Part shown: positions 16,195-24,334 of the stretch, one piece after another | Numbering within the stretch: position 1 is the stretch's first letter | Layout: every line of letters starts with the position of its first letter | Origin: Bdellovibrionota bacterium | GTDB taxonomy: Bacteria; Bdellovibrionota; Bdellovibrionia; Bdellovibrionales; Bdellovibrionaceae | Direction: 5' to 3' | Assembly (NCBI GenBank): GCA_963170155.1 | Contig: CAUJGP010000022.1 | Coordinates: forward strand, 1-64,000 | DNA: 64,000 nt | Notes under the pieces: model-generated | The model's database searches: none | What the model was told of the DNA's origin: nothing | The model's input: the letters and a program-made list of their open reading frames with translations, nothing else | Program-made: the position numbers and the translations under genes

Positions 16195-16974
16195 ATTTAA
16201 ATTCGAGTCCAAAAATTTCACACGATCTTCAAAAGAAGGATGTGTTTTAAGTAATCCCTGGGATTTCTCTTTTTGGTTTTTAGCAAGTCGAGAAATAAAC
16301 TCACGAAAATAACGAGGGTCATAACCTGAGGCCCAAGTGTATTCCACACCACTGAGGTCAGCTTCGTATTCTAATTCTGATTTTAACCCTTGATCCAATA
16401 ACATTTTCATCCCGCGATTCACCGCCTGACTCAAAGCAAAGCTGACGTCAGAACCTCCACGAGAGATGAAGCGGTATAAAGTCTCATCGGGACTGACTTC
16501 TCTCTTAAGAGCCACATTCTTAAAAAGATGGCGATGATTGATATGCCCCATCTCATGAGCCAAAACACCAGCTAACTCTTGCTCGTTTTGAATATTTTTG
16601 AGGAGACCTTTTGTTACAAGGATGTAACCACCCGGCGCTGCGAAAGAGTTGATTTCATCTGTATCAAGAACTCCCACACGATAAACAATCTCCGGCCGTC
16701 CTACTTTTTCCGCTAAAGTCCTGAGAATTAAATTAAGATATTCGAGCTGCTTTTTTTCTTTATTCAAGTCACCGTATGTCCCAAAGAGTTTTGCGGCAAC
16801 TTCTCGACCCATATTAACTTCATCTTGAAGTTCTCTTGTTTGAGTTTCTTTTATTGAATCAGCAGTTATTTGTTGCAATGGCTCTTTTCGAACTTTAGAA
16901 GAACAAGCTCCTAAAAAAAGACCCATAAAGACTACTAACAAAAGTTTCTTATTTTCAAGAATTGTACTGTTCAT
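16114..16974 (-). CDS. M48-family zinc metalloprotease lipoprotein
   Basis: About 286 residues from ATG 16974; a longer frame to ATG 17010 adds 12 residues before an otherwise good lipoprotein signal. The signal ends G-L-F-L-G-A-C (Cys24). The active-site helix L-A-H-E-M-G-H (HExxH, 140-144) is followed by the third-ligand region E-L-E-Y-E-A-D, as in BepA/LoiP/HtpX-like M48 peptidases. The N-A/S-F-A-A-P-G-G-Y-I-L-V strand before it is also characteristic. Such periplasmic lipoproteins degrade misassembled outer-membrane proteins; it lacks the TPR part of BepA, so it is nearer LoiP/YcaL. The C-terminus overlaps the desaturase on the opposite strand by 81 bp. Confidence 0.85.
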   Translation of the reverse strand: MNSTILENKKLLLVVFMGLFLGACSSKVRKEPLQQITADSIKETQTRELQDEVNMGREVAAKLFGTYGDLNKEKKQLEYLNLILRTLAEKVGRPEIVYRVGVLDTDEINSFAAPGGYILVTKGLLKNIQNEQELAGVLAHEMGHINHRHLFKNVALKREVSPDETLYRFISRGGSDVSFALSQAVNRGMKMLLDQGLKSELEYEADLSGVEYTWASGYDPRYFREFISRLAKNQKEKSQGLLKTHPSFEDRVKFLDSNLNLLGMPLPAPVFNNMGMIKRFAVISGQ

Positions 16975-17041
16975 AATTCTGAGTACAGAGATTCTTTCAT
17001 TGAAAGTCAAGTAAACAAAAATAAGAGAAAAATGAAAAATC

Positions 17042-18292
17042 TCACTCCTTGAGAAAGATTTCCTGTGCCTCCGGCCTAAGATTATAATGACTGCTCATGA
17101 CCTGGCCGTAAGCACCAGTATCCAGAACCACTAAAAAATCCCCTTCTCTTAAATCTTCCAAAAGAACCTCAGCCCCTAAAACATCGGAACTCTCACAAAT
17201 AGGCCCCACCACCTGATAGCTTTGCAAAGACAATCGATTCTCTTTTTGAGGAGTCATTAAGTCATTTTCTTGAAGAGAGGATGATGATAAAGATGTTTTT
17301 TTCACTAAGGGCACAATGCGATGTTTTGCTTGATACAAAGCGGGCCGTAGTAAGTGATGCATTCCAGTGTCCACAACAGCAAAGGTATGATGGCTGGTTT
17401 TTTTGATGTACTCCACCCGCGTTAGTAAAACCCCCCCGTGAGCCACAAGCCATCGTCCTGGTTCTACTAAAATTTTATCGGAAAGCCCTTTCCAACTTTT
17501 CTCGATTCGCTGCCCCCATTCATGAGCTAAAGCGATCTCTTGAGCTTCATCAAATCGATCATAAAAAATCCCCAATCCACCACCCGCATCTAAAGTTTCA
17601 AAATGGTACCCTTGAGCTTTCCACTGCTTGATCACGGGAACTAGTTTTTCAAAGGCTTCGCTATAAGCATTTAAATCAACCAGCTGAGAACCAATATGAA
17701 GGCTAAAGCCTTTGAAAATCAGAAAAGGATTGGACTTTAAAAGTTGATCACATTCTGTCAGAGCATCAACTTCAATTCCAAATTTGTTATTTTTTAAACC
17801 TGTTGCAATATAAGGGTGTGTCTGCGCATCCACATCAGGATTCACGCGCAATCCAATAGAAGCTCGAAGCTGAAGCTTTTGAGTGAGAGCATGAAGCCGG
17901 TAAAGCTCAGGCAAACTTTCTACGTTGATCTGCCGAACCCCCACTTTAAGAGCATAAATAAGCTCTTTCTCCGTTTTTCCAATTCCGGAGAAAATAATTT
18001 TATGAGCGGGGCATCCCTGTTCCAAGCTCCACTGTAGCTCTCCCTGAGAAACGACATCCATCCCTAAGCCACACGCAATGAACAAGCGCAAGACATCTTT
18101 GTGATAGTTGGCCTTCAAGGCGTAATAAATTTCAGTCTGGGAAGGCAAGGCCTCTTGTAATGTTTTGGCCCGCAACGCCATTTGTTTACCACTGTAAATA
18201 TAAATGGGTCCTTGATAATCAGATGTCAGAGAAGATAATGTGGTGGGCTCATCTTTAAATTGTAATTGACCTTGTTTATAATTTAATAACAT
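17042..18292 (-). CDS. lysA: Diaminopimelate decarboxylase
   Basis: 416 residues. PLP enzyme converting meso-DAP to L-lysine. PLP lysine K60 in Y-Y-A-L-K-A-N; H-I-G-S-Q, the G-G-G-L-G phosphate loop, E-P-G-R-W and the catalytic C-E-S-S-D near residue 360 are all present, in the fold-III order. Length matches the family. It is divergently transcribed, 53 bp away, from an MpaA-like murein-peptide amidase followed by dapD, so DAP synthesis, salvage and use are grouped here. No lysine riboswitch is visible in the short upstream region. Confidence 0.93.
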   Translation of the reverse strand: MLLNYKQGQLQFKDEPTTLSSLTSDYQGPIYIYSGKQMALRAKTLQEALPSQTEIYYALKANYHKDVLRLFIACGLGMDVVSQGELQWSLEQGCPAHKIIFSGIGKTEKELIYALKVGVRQINVESLPELYRLHALTQKLQLRASIGLRVNPDVDAQTHPYIATGLKNNKFGIEVDALTECDQLLKSNPFLIFKGFSLHIGSQLVDLNAYSEAFEKLVPVIKQWKAQGYHFETLDAGGGLGIFYDRFDEAQEIALAHEWGQRIEKSWKGLSDKILVEPGRWLVAHGGVLLTRVEYIKKTSHHTFAVVDTGMHHLLRPALYQAKHRIVPLVKKTSLSSSSLQENDLMTPQKENRLSLQSYQVVGPICESSDVLGAEVLLEDLREGDFLVVLDTGAYGQVMSSHYNLRPEAQEIFLKE

Positions 18293-18308
18293 AGAAGCCA
18301 GACTAACA

Positions 18309-18349
18309 TTTGACTTTTTAAGGAGTCAAAACCAATAATGCCCAGATGA
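18309..18349 (+). promoter_or_regulatory. Leader with mini-hairpin and 3-codon ORF before the mpaA-like gene
   Basis: TTTGACT (18309-18315) and AGTCAAA (18324-18330) form a small inverted repeat that includes the AGGAG site (18321-18325). The first ATG after it, at 18338, encodes only Met-Pro-Arg and stops with TGA at 18347-18349, overlapping the gene's ATG at 18346 (ATGA). The real start has no closer ribosome site, so translational coupling through the mini-ORF is possible. Confidence 0.35.
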
Positions 18350-19056
18350 TTCAAAGCTTACAAAATAACAACTCTCATTCGTCTCATTTTTCCTCTTACA
18401 GCCTTGGGCTTTCCGCTCAAGGCCAACCCATCAAAGCCTTTGAATTTGGTGCCCCTCACTTTCCTCGAGTGCTGTGCCTTGGTGGTGCGCATGGTGATGA
18501 AATCGAAGGCGTTTGCCTTGCCTGGTCTCTCTGGGAAGAATTCATTAAAAATTATTTATTTCGCTTGAATCTTGTTTTGATTCCAGAACTCAACCCTGAT
18601 GGCGTTTTATACAAAACAAGATGCAATGCTAATAATGTCGATCTGAATCGAAATCTGCCAACAGCGGATTGGACCGCCCAAGTTTTAAACCCGAGATATC
18701 CTCCTGGTACAACAGCTGGTTCAGAACCAGAAAACCAAGCCCTTCTTAAGCTTTGGAATAAGCATCCTGTGCAATTTGTCTTCTCTCTTCACTCTTGGAA
18801 TCCTCTGATTAACACCAATGGGCCTTGTGAGCCTGAAGCGCAAATTTTGCATCAATTCTTAGGCTCTCCCGTGGAAGCCACCATTGGTTACCCCACACCT
18901 GGGTCTCTGGGCTCCTTTGCGGGCCTTGAAAAAGGGGTTGGCACCATCACTCTTGAAATTCAAAGAGGTTTAAAAATCAGCGAAGTCATCGCTCAATATA
19001 AACCGGCTCTCTTCGCAGCCTTACAATCCCTGGATCAACGCCTTAACAAGGAGTAA
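18346..19056 (+). CDS. M14-family zinc amidase, MpaA-like (murein tripeptide amidase)
   Basis: 236 residues, close to E. coli MpaA (about 240). G-G-A-H-G-D-E supplies H49 and E52, C-N-A-N-N-V-D-L-N-R-N the substrate-carboxylate Arg/Asn pair (residues 93-103), S-L-H-S-W H149, and T-L-E-I-Q the catalytic E204: a complete M14 active site. No signal peptide, so cytoplasmic. MpaA cleaves gamma-D-Glu-meso-DAP to release DAP during murein recycling, and the next gene, 4 bp on, is dapD, with lysA divergent. That context favours MpaA over an aspartoacylase or carboxypeptidase, though succinylglutamate-desuccinylase-like enzymes share the same motifs. Confidence 0.75.
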   Translation: MIQSLQNNNSHSSHFSSYSLGLSAQGQPIKAFEFGAPHFPRVLCLGGAHGDEIEGVCLAWSLWEEFIKNYLFRLNLVLIPELNPDGVLYKTRCNANNVDLNRNLPTADWTAQVLNPRYPPGTTAGSEPENQALLKLWNKHPVQFVFSLHSWNPLINTNGPCEPEAQILHQFLGSPVEATIGYPTPGSLGSFAGLEKGVGTITLEIQRGLKISEVIAQYKPALFAALQSLDQRLNKE

Positions 19057-19059
19057 ATT

Positions 19060-19896
19060 ATGACATCATCACCTCTCATCACATCCATAGAAACTATTTA
19101 TCAAAAAATCACCTCAGGATCATCGCCTTCTGATTTATCCCCCATAGAAATGGCCGTTATTGAAAAAGTCATCGCACAACTCAACGATGGTCAACTCAGA
19201 GTCGCAGAAAAGATCAAAGATCAATGGGTCACCCACTCATGGATCAAGCAGGCTATCTTACTCTTTCTGAGGCTGACTCCTGCAAAAACCATGGAGGCTG
19301 GAGATTTTTCTTTTTTTGATAAAGTGCCCGTCAGAAAATGGAATGGAAAAGAAAAAGTTCGTGTCGTCCCTCCTGCTTTTGTTCGCCATGGCGCTCATGT
19401 TGAGCCCGGAGCTGTTCTTATGCCTTCTTACGTCAATATCGGCGCTCGTGTGGGAACTGGAACAATGGTCGATACCTGGGCCACTGTAGGATCCTGCGCG
19501 CAGATCGGAGCTCATGTTCACCTATCCGGAGGCGTGGGGGTTGGTGGTGTCCTTGAACCACTCCAAGCGAGCCCCGTCATCATTGAAGATCATGCGTTCA
19601 TAGGAAGCCGCTGCATCCTCGTTGAGGGAGTGGTTATTGAAGAAGGCGCCGTTCTCGGTGCAGGAGTGACAATCACCGCCAGTACTAAAATTATCGATGC
19701 GACTCAGAAAGACCCCGTGATTTATCAAGGACGCGTTCCGAAAAGATCTGTCGTTATTCCTGGTACCACCATAAAAGAATTCCCTGGAGGAAGCTTTGGT
19801 GTTCCCTGTGCTTTAATTATTGGGGAGCGCAAAGCTTCAACAGACCTAAAAACGTCTCTGAACGACGCCCTCAGGGATTTTCAAGTCTCTGTTTGA
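19060..19896 (+). CDS. dapD: 2,3,4,5-tetrahydropyridine-2,6-dicarboxylate N-succinyltransferase
   Basis: 278 residues (E. coli DapD is 274). It succinylates tetrahydrodipicolinate in the succinylase branch of DAP/lysine synthesis. An N-terminal helical domain (1-100) precedes a left-handed beta-helix of hexapeptide repeats (110-240), with the conserved V-R-H-G-A-H, V-N-I-G-A-R-V-G-x-G-T-M-V-D-T-W, G-S-C-A-Q-I-G and G-G-V-G-V-G-G-V-L-E-P segments. A-A-G-G-A-G-T precedes ATG 19060, four bases after the mpaA-like stop, so the two are one operon. Confidence 0.95.
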   Translation: MTSSPLITSIETIYQKITSGSSPSDLSPIEMAVIEKVIAQLNDGQLRVAEKIKDQWVTHSWIKQAILLFLRLTPAKTMEAGDFSFFDKVPVRKWNGKEKVRVVPPAFVRHGAHVEPGAVLMPSYVNIGARVGTGTMVDTWATVGSCAQIGAHVHLSGGVGVGGVLEPLQASPVIIEDHAFIGSRCILVEGVVIEEGAVLGAGVTITASTKIIDATQKDPVIYQGRVPKRSVVIPGTTIKEFPGGSFGVPCALIIGERKASTDLKTSLNDALRDFQVSV

Positions 19897-19942
19897 TCTC
19901 ATTGATTTTAATGTCATTTATCATTGATAAAAAGGATACTCT

Positions 19943-20785
19943 ATGAGCAAAAGCCCAACAGAAAATAAAACAGGTCTGGCCGATGGTTATATTCATGGGT
20001 TTACTAAAGAGGAGCAAGATCGACTTTTCGAACAAGCTCGTGTGCATGAAAATATCATCTACTCTCATGTTGATCTTCAGCATTGCCAAAATTTAATTGA
20101 AATTGGTTCTGGTGTCGGAGCTCAAACAAAAATCCTCTTGGAACGATTCCCTCATCTTTCCATTCAATGCATTGATGCCTCTCATGAACAAGTCGCGCGC
20201 GCGCAACAAGCTCTTGCTCCAGAACTTCAATCAGGGAGAATCAAGATTAATCAAGGTGATGCCCTTCGTCTTCCTTTTAAAAGTAACTCCTTTGATGGAG
20301 CCTTTTTATGTTGGCTCTTGGAGCATGTTCAAGATCCTGTGGGAATTTTACGAGAGGCGGGGCGGCTTTTAAAACCCGGCGGCGTCATTTATTGTAATGA
20401 AGTTTTCAATTCCACATTTTATATCCATCCTTATGCTCCGGCCACTTTGAAATACTGGTTTGAATTCAATGATTATCAATGGTCTCTCAAAGGAGATCCT
20501 TTTGTCGGCGGCAAATTAGCTAATTATCTCATGGCCGCCGGTTACCAAAATATCGTCACCACAGTCCTCACTCATCAATATGATAATCGTATGCCCAAAC
20601 GTAGAGCGGTATTTATTGACTATTGGACTCAACTTCTTTTAAGTGGAGCACCAGGTTTGTTGGAAGCGGGACGAATCACAAAAGATATTGTTGATGAAAT
20701 GAAACAAGAGTTTGAAACTCTGAAAAAAGCGAAAGATGCTGTTATTTTTTACTCTTGGATTTTAGCCCGTGCCGAAATTTACTAA
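19943..20785 (+). CDS. Class I SAM-dependent methyltransferase
   Basis: 280 residues, Rossmann methyltransferase of the Methyltransf_11/25 group. Motif I is I-E-I-G-S-G-V-G-A-Q-T (about residues 51-61), the acidic ribose-binding loop I-D-A-S-H follows, and motif III-IV is F-D-G-A-F-L-C-W-L-L-E-H. The post-motif L-K-P-G-G-V-I-Y segment is also present. It is a cytoplasmic small-molecule methylase by type, with no clue to substrate. It follows dapD after 46 bp in the same direction, but a functional link is unproven. Confidence 0.8.
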   Translation: MSKSPTENKTGLADGYIHGFTKEEQDRLFEQARVHENIIYSHVDLQHCQNLIEIGSGVGAQTKILLERFPHLSIQCIDASHEQVARAQQALAPELQSGRIKINQGDALRLPFKSNSFDGAFLCWLLEHVQDPVGILREAGRLLKPGGVIYCNEVFNSTFYIHPYAPATLKYWFEFNDYQWSLKGDPFVGGKLANYLMAAGYQNIVTTVLTHQYDNRMPKRRAVFIDYWTQLLLSGAPGLLEAGRITKDIVDEMKQEFETLKKAKDAVIFYSWILARAEIY

Positions 20786-20888
20786 CATTCTTCGCAAATG
20801 TGCTTTTGATGACAAGATTCCTTTCATAAGGTTTTCTGTGACAACGCTCATGTTAAAAGTGCTTTGGGATTTAGAAAGGAAATTTTGT

Positions 20889-21815
20889 ATGAATGTGTTA
20901 CTGATATTAGCTTTAATCTCCTCATTTTCCCTTCCCAGCCTAGGATCTCTAAAAAATATAGAATTGGCTCTGAACTGGAAGGCCGAACCAGAGTTTGGTG
21001 GATTCTACGCAGCTTCAGATTTCTTGAAAAAAGAAGGTCTTTCAATGAAAATTATTGAAGGCGGCTCTGGAACACCCACCATTCAAATGTTAGCGGCAAA
21101 AAAGGTGAGTTTTGCTATTGTCAGTGCTGATGAGCTTGTCATTGCAAGAGACAAAGGGATGGATTTAGTCGCCCTGTTTGCTGTTTATCAAGAAAACCCT
21201 CAAGGAATTATGGTCCGAGAAGACAGTCCATGGAAAACTCTTGAACAACTGCTCAACGATGCTAAAGCCACCGTCGCTGTTCAAATTGGCCTTCCCTATG
21301 TCGCCTACTTGAAAAAAACTTTTCCAAAACTCAAGGCCAAACTGGTTCCTTACCAAGGAGGGCTTACTCTTTTTCTTTCTCAAAAGAATTATGCACAACA
21401 AGCCTTTCTAACAGCAGAGCCCCTTCTTGCCCAGAAATCAGGGGTTAAGACTCGTGGCTTTTCTCTCGATGAAGTAGGGTTTAAACCCTACTTAGCAGTT
21501 CTCGCTGTCCACGGGGAGACTTTAAAACAGTCTCCGGATCTTGTTCGAAAAGTCGTCGAAGGCGTTCGTCAGGGTTGGGAGCACTATCTTTCGCAACCAG
21601 AAGCCACTGATCTTATGATGAGCCAATTAAATCCGTCCATGTCTCTTGAAACATTCAAAGAGTCAGGGAAGCTCCAAAGTAAATTGATTAAACCAACTAG
21701 TGATTTTAAAATCGGTCAAATGTCAGAAGAACGCTGGAAAACGTTAAGCCTTCAACTGAAGGATCTGCGATTAATCAAAAAAACCCAAGATCCCAAAAAT
21801 TATTTTTATCAATGA
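20889..21815 (+). CDS. NMT1/THI5-like ABC substrate-binding protein (orphan)
   Basis: About 308 residues. ATG 20889 follows AAGGA by 8-9 bases and begins a signal peptide (M-N-V-L-L-I-L-A-L-I-S-S-F, cleavage near L-G-S). The longer frame from 20769 overlaps the methyltransferase and lacks a signal. The mature start I-E-L-A-L-N-W-K-A-E-P-E-F-G-G-F-Y-A-A matches the NMT1/THI5 domain (thiamine pyrimidine, taurine or nitrate binding proteins), and the G-G-S-G-T-P-T-I-Q-M-L ligand loop follows. No permease or ATPase of this class is nearby, so it may act with a remote transporter or as a sensor. Ligand unknown. Confidence 0.75.
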   Translation: MNVLLILALISSFSLPSLGSLKNIELALNWKAEPEFGGFYAASDFLKKEGLSMKIIEGGSGTPTIQMLAAKKVSFAIVSADELVIARDKGMDLVALFAVYQENPQGIMVREDSPWKTLEQLLNDAKATVAVQIGLPYVAYLKKTFPKLKAKLVPYQGGLTLFLSQKNYAQQAFLTAEPLLAQKSGVKTRGFSLDEVGFKPYLAVLAVHGETLKQSPDLVRKVVEGVRQGWEHYLSQPEATDLMMSQLNPSMSLETFKESGKLQSKLIKPTSDFKIGQMSEERWKTLSLQLKDLRLIKKTQDPKNYFYQ

Positions 21816-21930
21816 TCTTATAATTTCAATATTCAAGAAAACCCAATAAAAGATTCACGACATTAATAAAAACCATTTATTTATTTGTTTGATAGAATAG
21901 GAGAGAGCTTTCAAGCAAGAGTGATTTCTT

Positions 21931-22482
21931 TCAATAACGGGGATTTTTTGAATTTCTGGAGGAATTCAATTGTTCACCAAAATACCTTATTTGGCCTTGA
22001 AGCTGTAAGATCAAATCTTCTAATCTTTTGACCCTTGCTTCAAGCTCAAATTCTCTTTGTCGCTTTTGTTGTTGCTCTTCCTCCGACGGAGGTGGGTTGG
22101 AAGCAAAAGTCATTTCTCCTTCCAATAATTCACGACTTAAATTGGATTGTTTTTTGTAGTGTTCACGAACTTCTTCAAAGTCGGACATCTCAGGATCAGT
22201 ATAGCCGGAGCTGTCCGCTCTCCCCACGGGTTTCGCTGAACGCCCTCCCCTTCGGTCACTAGAAGCCTCACCGCCCCCGCCTCCAAGCGCACCGACAAGA
22301 GAGTCTTTTCTCAAGTCAGCGAGAGCTGTAAGCCTGGTTTTTACTGTTTTGATATCGTTCAAGGTGGGAGGGAATCGATTATTAATCAGCGACACTGTAA
22401 CAATGAAGCCGAAGACTCCCACAATAAGAGAGTACAATAGTCCCTTTGTTAGACCCAAGATCAAATGAGCGAAAGCATTCAT
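21931..22482 (-). CDS. Membrane-anchored coiled-coil protein, unknown
   Basis: 183 residues. One N-terminal transmembrane helix (about residues 10-33). A Gly/Ser/Arg-rich flexible part follows (62-95), and a Glu/Gln/Arg-rich C-terminal coiled coil (125-175) has heptad Leu positions, as in R-V-K-R-L-E-D-L-I-L-Q-L. No family recognised. Short Gly-rich linker plus coil suggests a structural or partner-binding role at the inner membrane. Divergent from the metal ABC importer that follows. Confidence 0.55.
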   Translation of the reverse strand: MNAFAHLILGLTKGLLYSLIVGVFGFIVTVSLINNRFPPTLNDIKTVKTRLTALADLRKDSLVGALGGGGGEASSDRRGGRSAKPVGRADSSGYTDPEMSDFEEVREHYKKQSNLSRELLEGEMTFASNPPPSEEEQQQKRQREFELEARVKRLEDLILQLQGQIRYFGEQLNSSRNSKNPRY

Positions 22483-22524
22483 ATTACTAGTTTAAATAAA
22501 ACTTTAAGCTTTTTCTAGTCCTAT

Positions 22525-22538
22525 TTATGGATCCATAA
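22525..22538. promoter_or_regulatory. Palindrome TTATGGATCCATAA in the divergent region
   Basis: A perfect 14-bp palindrome between the coiled-coil gene and the metal ABC importer. It could be a dimeric regulator site, but it does not resemble a Zur or MntR box that I know. Confidence 0.25.
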
Positions 22539-22671
22539 GAACAGCTGATCAACGGCTCATAATGAGGCTTTTCTCTTCTATCAAATATTTTTTATCATAA
22601 ACCTCGACACTTCAGAAAACTTTGTAAAAAAATTATAATTAGGCCCTAGGTCAATAAAATTTGATAGTCTA

Positions 22672-23442
22672 ATGATTAAAAATAACCTATTTAGTTCAGT
22701 CATAATGGTAGCTCACGGAATCAGCCTCAATAACTTAACTCTGACCTATGAACGGCACCCTGCTGTTCATCATCTCTCAGGTTTTTTCCCCACAGGGTCA
22801 ATGACGGCCATTATTGGTCCGAATGGAGGAGGGAAATCAACGCTTCTTAAAGCTCTTGCTGGACTCCATCCGATTGATGAGGGATTCATTCAACGTGATC
22901 CTCATTTAAACCTTAAAAAGACGGCTTATCTTCCTCAAAACTCCCACTGGGATCGACAATTTCCCATCACAGTCTTTGATTTAGTCTCCCAAGCTCTCAT
23001 CACCGAACCTACCTTCTGGTTCCGCTTTAATCAAAATCAGAAAACTCGCATTCAAGAGGCTTTAGAACAAGTCAAACTCTGGAACCAACGGAATGTCTCC
23101 ATTGCCCATCTGTCTTTGGGTCAATTCCAACGAGTGCTCTTTGCAAGGGCCATCCTGCAAAATGCGAATCTGATATTACTGGATGAACCCCTGACAGGAC
23201 TAGACGAGGCTTCGATTCAAGATTTTTTCACTCTTGTGCAAGAATGGAAAAATCAGGGCAAAACTCTGATTGTAGTGCTTCATGATCGTACTTTAATCTC
23301 AAAATACTTTGAGACCACTTTAATTTTAGCGAAAGAGGCCGTTGCTTGGGGGTCTACAGAACAAGTTTTAAATCCACAATACTATTCTCCTTCTCACCTC
23401 AAAAAACCTTTTTCTTTTTCTGAGGAGGAATGCCTCCGATGA
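22672..23442 (+). CDS. Zinc/manganese-type ABC importer, ATP-binding subunit
   Basis: 256 residues. Walker A is G-P-N-G-G-G-K-S-T (49-57), the signature L-S-L-G-Q-F-Q-R-V and Walker B L-I-L-L-D-E-P follow, then D-loop and H-loop L-H-D-R. It belongs to the ZnuC/MntB-like group of metal-chelate importers, supported by the permease and metal-binding protein that follow. The start is uncertain: ATG 22672 or ATG 22705 (12th residue), with no clear ribosome site for either. It lacks the C-terminal extension of ZnuC. The metal (Zn or Mn) cannot be fixed from sequence. Confidence 0.85.
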   Translation: MIKNNLFSSVIMVAHGISLNNLTLTYERHPAVHHLSGFFPTGSMTAIIGPNGGGKSTLLKALAGLHPIDEGFIQRDPHLNLKKTAYLPQNSHWDRQFPITVFDLVSQALITEPTFWFRFNQNQKTRIQEALEQVKLWNQRNVSIAHLSLGQFQRVLFARAILQNANLILLDEPLTGLDEASIQDFFTLVQEWKNQGKTLIVVLHDRTLISKYFETTLILAKEAVAWGSTEQVLNPQYYSPSHLKKPFSFSEEECLR

Positions 23443-23464
23443 ACACCCAAGAGAACATTTAAGA

Positions 23465-24334
23465 ATGTCTTTTATTTATTTTATCCAAACTCTTCAAGAA
23501 TTCGACTTTCTTCGTCAGGCTCTGTGGATTAATTTAATTACAGGCATTGTCACAGCCCCACTGGGAGTTCTTCTCGTGCTCCGTCGCATGAGCCTCATGG
23601 GAGATGCTCTGAGCCATGCCCTGCTTCCAGGGATTGCGATCAGTTATTTTTTCTATGGACTCTCCATTCCTGCCCTGACAATAGGAGGGTTTTTGACGGG
23701 AGCACTGATTATCTTCTTCACCGCCTTTGCAGAACGCCATTCTCCCGTCAAAGAAGACAGCAATTTCGCCGCCTTCTATTTACTTTCGCTTTCGTTGGGA
23801 GTTCTTATCATTTCTCTTAAAGGAAACTCTACTGATTTACTGCATCTTCTATTTGGATCTCCTCTCCTTACCAGTGACGAAAGCCTTAAAACAGCTCTTT
23901 TAGTTTGCGTTTGCGTGGGGTTGCTCTTTTATCGATTTCAAAAATTCTTTTTGTTGGAAATCTTTGATCCTACTTATTTAAAATCCCGCGGCCTTAACTC
24001 TTCGTTCTATCAAATTTTTTTTCTTTTACTTGTTGTCGCTTGTCTTGTCGTGAGTTTTCAAACCAATGGGACGTTGTTGGCCATAGGCCAACTTCTTCTC
24101 CCGGGAATTATTAGTCGTTTCTGGGCTCAAAGAATTCCCTCGATTTTCATCATCGCCATCCTCATTTCCTGCTTAGGCTCAAGCTTGGGTCTATTTCTGT
24201 CTTTCGAATTTAATTGGCCACTAGGCCCCACCACTCTTCTCCTCTGGGGCCTCACCTACGTTATCAGCCTCCTTGTTCATCCAACTCACGGCCTCCTTCA
24301 ACAAATTTTCAGAAAAAAACACTATGATTTATAA
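23465..24334 (+). CDS. Zinc/manganese-type ABC importer, permease subunit
   Basis: 289 residues, ABC-3 family (ZnuB/MntC/TroC-like), with about eight hydrophobic segments. The conserved early G-V-L-L-V-L-R-R-M-S-L-M-G-D-A-L-S-H-A-L-L-P-G segment that contacts the ATPase is clear at residues 37-59. It begins 23 bp after the ATPase stop and overlaps the binding-protein start by 11 bp, so the three genes are one operon. It forms the membrane channel as a dimer. Confidence 0.87.
   Translation: MSFIYFIQTLQEFDFLRQALWINLITGIVTAPLGVLLVLRRMSLMGDALSHALLPGIAISYFFYGLSIPALTIGGFLTGALIIFFTAFAERHSPVKEDSNFAAFYLLSLSLGVLIISLKGNSTDLLHLLFGSPLLTSDESLKTALLVCVCVGLLFYRFQKFFLLEIFDPTYLKSRGLNSSFYQIFFLLLVVACLVVSFQTNGTLLAIGQLLLPGIISRFWAQRIPSIFIIAILISCLGSSLGLFLSFEFNWPLGPTTLLLWGLTYVISLLVHPTHGLLQQIFRKKHYDL

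Noticed and set aside
18293-18345. Lysine riboswitch before lysA or dapD
   Set aside because: Only 53 bp separate the divergent genes and no riboswitch core is visible.
22600-22671. Zur box before the metal ABC importer
   Set aside because: The AT-rich sequence near 22630 resembles but does not match a Zur palindrome.
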